Shown here: in pieces, positions 4,741 to 6,586 of the stretch
Layout of the letters: each line of letters begins with the position of its first letter
Numbering within the stretch: the stretch's first letter is position 1
Origin: Ruminococcus flavefaciens
Lineage (GTDB): Bacteria > Bacillota > Clostridia > Oscillospirales > Ruminococcaceae
DNA length: 6,586 bases
Direction: 5' to 3'
Assembly (NCBI GenBank): GCA_902792495.1
Contig: CADBAC010000056.1
Location: 1-6,586, forward strand
The notes under the pieces: model-generated
Told to the model about the DNA's origin: nothing
What the model saw: the letters and a program-made list of their open reading frames with translations, nothing else
The model's database searches: none
Program-made: the position numbers and the translations under genes

Positions 4741-4786
4741 CCATTCTGACAGACAACAAAAACACAGCAAAGAAAGAGAGGAAACC

Positions 4787-5788
4787 ATGTCAGCAATAAT
4801 AGAAATAAAAAATGCAACCAAAGAATTCAAGGTACTGAACCGACGGGAAGGTCTCCTCGGAAGTATCAAAGACCTCGTTTCAAGAGATTACAAAATAGTC
4901 CGTGCTGTCGATAACGTCAGCATGAACATTCAGCAGGGCGAGATAGTCGGATATCTCGGTCCTAACGGTGCAGGAAAATCCACTACTATCAAAATGATGA
5001 CGGGAGTTCTTGAACCGACATCGGGCGAGATACTCGTCAACGGCAACGAACCCTACAGAAACCGCTCACGCAATGCACAGGATATCGGCGTTGTATTCGG
5101 TCAGCGTTCACAGCTGTGGTGGGCACTCCCACTTGTGGAATCTTTCAGGATACTAAAGGATATCTACCGTATCAGCGACGAGAAGTACGACAACATCATG
5201 AAGCTTTACCGCTCACTGGTGGATATCGAACCGCTTCTGCACAAGCCTGTGCGTCAGATGTCTCTGGGACAGCGTACACTCAGCGATATCCTTGCCGCAT
5301 TCCTCCACGACCCGAAAATTGTCTTTCTCGATGAACCTACTATCGGTCTGGACGTTTCAATGAAGGCAAAGATACGTACTCTTATACAGGCGCTGAACAA
5401 GGAACGCAATACTACGGTAATTCTCACCACTCACGATATGGGCGACGTTGATGCTTTGTGTCAGCGCATAATCATTATCGACAAGGGCAAAATGCTTTAC
5501 GACAATGATATCGAACACCTCAAAAGCTTCTTCGGTTCATACCGCACATTAAAAATACGCATAAACGGCGACCACGAAAAGCTTGCTGAGGAAATACAGA
5601 AAAAGCTGCCCGATTTCTCAGTCTCCTCCGATGAAGAATGGATATCCGTTCTTGTTGACGAGGACAAGGAAAAGGTCATCGACGTTCTCGGAAAGCTTCA
5701 GAAAAGCCATGATATCCGTGATATGCAGCTGGAAGAAATATCCTCCGAGGACGTTATCAAGAAGATATACGAGGAGGGAGTTTCATGA
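4787..5788 (+). CDS. ABC-2 type exporter, ATP-binding subunit
   Basis: This 333-residue cytoplasmic ATPase powers an ABC-2 exporter together with the permease encoded downstream. Motifs: Walker A GPNGAGKST (58-66), Q-loop within GVVFGQRSQLWW (101-112), ABC signature MSLGQR (158-163) in place of the usual LSGGQ, Walker B IVFLDEP (178-184), D-loop IGLD (186-189) and H-loop His216 in TTHD. The GQRSQLWW and SLGQR variants are typical of the NatA/YbhF-like group COG4586, which pairs with COG4587/COG3694 permeases, so the signature is normal for its subfamily. Residues about 240-333 form an accessory C-terminal domain, also usual there. The start has AGAGAGG about 5 nt upstream. Its stop codon overlaps the permease start by 4 nt (ATGA), indicating coupling. 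The substrate is unknown; relatives are often labelled multidrug or lipid exporters without proof. Confidence 0.93.
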   Translation: MSAIIEIKNATKEFKVLNRREGLLGSIKDLVSRDYKIVRAVDNVSMNIQQGEIVGYLGPNGAGKSTTIKMMTGVLEPTSGEILVNGNEPYRNRSRNAQDIGVVFGQRSQLWWALPLVESFRILKDIYRISDEKYDNIMKLYRSLVDIEPLLHKPVRQMSLGQRTLSDILAAFLHDPKIVFLDEPTIGLDVSMKAKIRTLIQALNKERNTTVILTTHDMGDVDALCQRIIIIDKGKMLYDNDIEHLKSFFGSYRTLKIRINGDHEKLAEEIQKKLPDFSVSSDEEWISVLVDEDKEKVIDVLGKLQKSHDIRDMQLEEISSEDVIKKIYEEGVS

Positions 5789-6586
5789 ACCTGAAAAAAT
5801 ACCTCACTCTTACCCGTGCAGGAATAATCGAATCCCTTCAGTTCAGACTTTCGGCTGTGGTAATGGTCATCGGAAACATTCTCTACCTCATTATAGTATA
5901 TTTCCTCTGGAAGGCGATCTATGCTTCCTCGGGCACTGATGTGGTCAACGGCATGACTTTTACCGATACGCTTATTTATCTTGTACTGGCTACGGCGCTG
6001 TACGGATTTCTGGAGATGTACTTCGTCTGGGAAATAGGACGAAACATACAGTCGGGAAAAATAGTTCTCGACCTGCTGAAGCCTATGGAATACCGGCGCT
6101 ACCTTTTCTGGTCATATTCGGGAACGTTCGTCACCCACTTCTTTTTCACATTTCTTCCCACTTTTATAATAGTTGCCGTCTTCACTCACGGTGCTATACA
6201 CATGGGAGTAAATCTGCTGTTCTTCGTTATTTCCGTAGTTCTGGCAGTTTCCATCAATTACAGCATTGACTTCATCGTGGGTACGATATGCCTTTTCACC
6301 GAGTCCATATGGGGAATCAACATGATGAAACAGGTCATAGTCCTGCTTCTTTCGGGAGCGACTATCCCTCTTGCATTCTTTCCCGATAAGCTCAGGGAAA
6401 TAGTTTACTGCCTGCCTTTCCAGTCAATTTACAATGCACCGCTTTCGCTTCTGCTGGATGCTCACCCTCAGCCCGAAACCCTTGCAAAAGTATTCGGTAT
6501 GCAGATATTCTGGAGCATTATAATGTGGGCGATAAGCAAGCTTTTCTGGAAAGTCTCCATCAGACAGATAACTGTGAACGGAGGCT
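5785..6586 (+). CDS. ABC-2 type exporter, permease subunit (3' end just outside window)
   Basis: The frame runs from the ATG at 5785 to the window end, 267 codons without a stop. The ribosome binding site GAGGAGGGAG lies inside the end of the ATPase gene. Six hydrophobic segments are visible, at about 22-42, 61-81, 114-132, 142-170, 180-200 and 238-255. The segment IQSGKIVLDLLKP (88-99) and the final ITVNGG (262-267) match permeases of the COG4587/COG3694 group (ABC2_membrane_6), which are about 260-270 residues and often end in a VxGG-type tail. The protein is therefore nearly complete, with the stop expected within a few codons. A second permease gene of the sister group usually follows in such operons and would lie beyond 6586. 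With the ATPase it should form the membrane channel of the exporter. Confidence 0.88.
   Translation, partial: MNLKKYLTLTRAGIIESLQFRLSAVVMVIGNILYLIIVYFLWKAIYASSGTDVVNGMTFTDTLIYLVLATALYGFLEMYFVWEIGRNIQSGKIVLDLLKPMEYRRYLFWSYSGTFVTHFFFTFLPTFIIVAVFTHGAIHMGVNLLFFVISVVLAVSINYSIDFIVGTICLFTESIWGINMMKQVIVLLLSGATIPLAFFPDKLREIVYCLPFQSIYNAPLSLLLDAHPQPETLAKVFGMQIFWSIIMWAISKLFWKVSIRQITVNGG

Noticed and set aside
5583..5939. 118-codon plus-strand frame spanning the ATPase-permease junction
   Set aside because: It is out of frame with both recognised ABC genes and is Arg/Ser-rich shadow sequence.

Overview
The window looks like chromosome from a Gram-positive anaerobe of the Clostridia, most likely a Ruminococcus-like member of the Oscillospiraceae. 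The reasons are the clostridial-type short-chain flavodoxin, the DUF3793 and DUF2325 proteins (families I know mainly from Firmicutes), strong AGGAGG-type ribosome binding sites, consensus sigma-A promoters and AT-rich intergenic DNA around coding DNA of moderate GC. The genus is an inference from style, not from a marker gene. No rRNA, tRNA, CRISPR array, transposase or phage gene was seen.

Layout. (1) 1-110, minus: the first 36 codons of an exported protein, cut by the window edge. (2) 111-436: a divergent promoter region. (3) 437-1216, plus: a 259-residue AraC-family regulator with a perfect TTGACA-17-TATAAT promoter, bracketed by two related palindromes. (4) 1217-1328: a 19-bp-arm palindrome, then two back-to-back intrinsic terminators, one per strand. 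(5) 3441 down to 1330, minus: a tight four-gene operon in the order DUF2325, DUF3793, flavodoxin, AraC-family regulator. (6) 4467-3685, minus: a ZIP-family (GufA/BbZIP-like) metal transporter. (7) 4620-6586, plus: an ABC-2 exporter ATPase behind a 130-nt structured leader, overlapping by 4 nt a membrane permease that runs off the end.

The main result is regulatory. Three copies of one palindrome, GTTAG-N6-CTAAC, lie in front of the DUF2325-flavodoxin operon (two copies) and of the ZIP gene (one copy). In both promoters one copy sits 5-7 bp downstream of an extended -10 (TGATATAAT), over the expected transcription start. The motif resembles operators of DtxR/IdeR/MntR-type metal-dependent repressors. 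Flavodoxin classically replaces ferredoxin when iron is scarce and ZIP proteins import divalent metals, so I infer a small metal (probably iron or manganese) limitation regulon in which DUF2325 and DUF3793 are uncharacterised members. The regulator itself is not in the window.

A second candidate for something undescribed is the leader of the ABC exporter (4669-4740). An 8-bp hairpin is followed directly by a 10-bp hairpin, and the loop of the first can pair with the strand just after the second, giving a pseudoknot. I could not match it to a riboswitch class I know.
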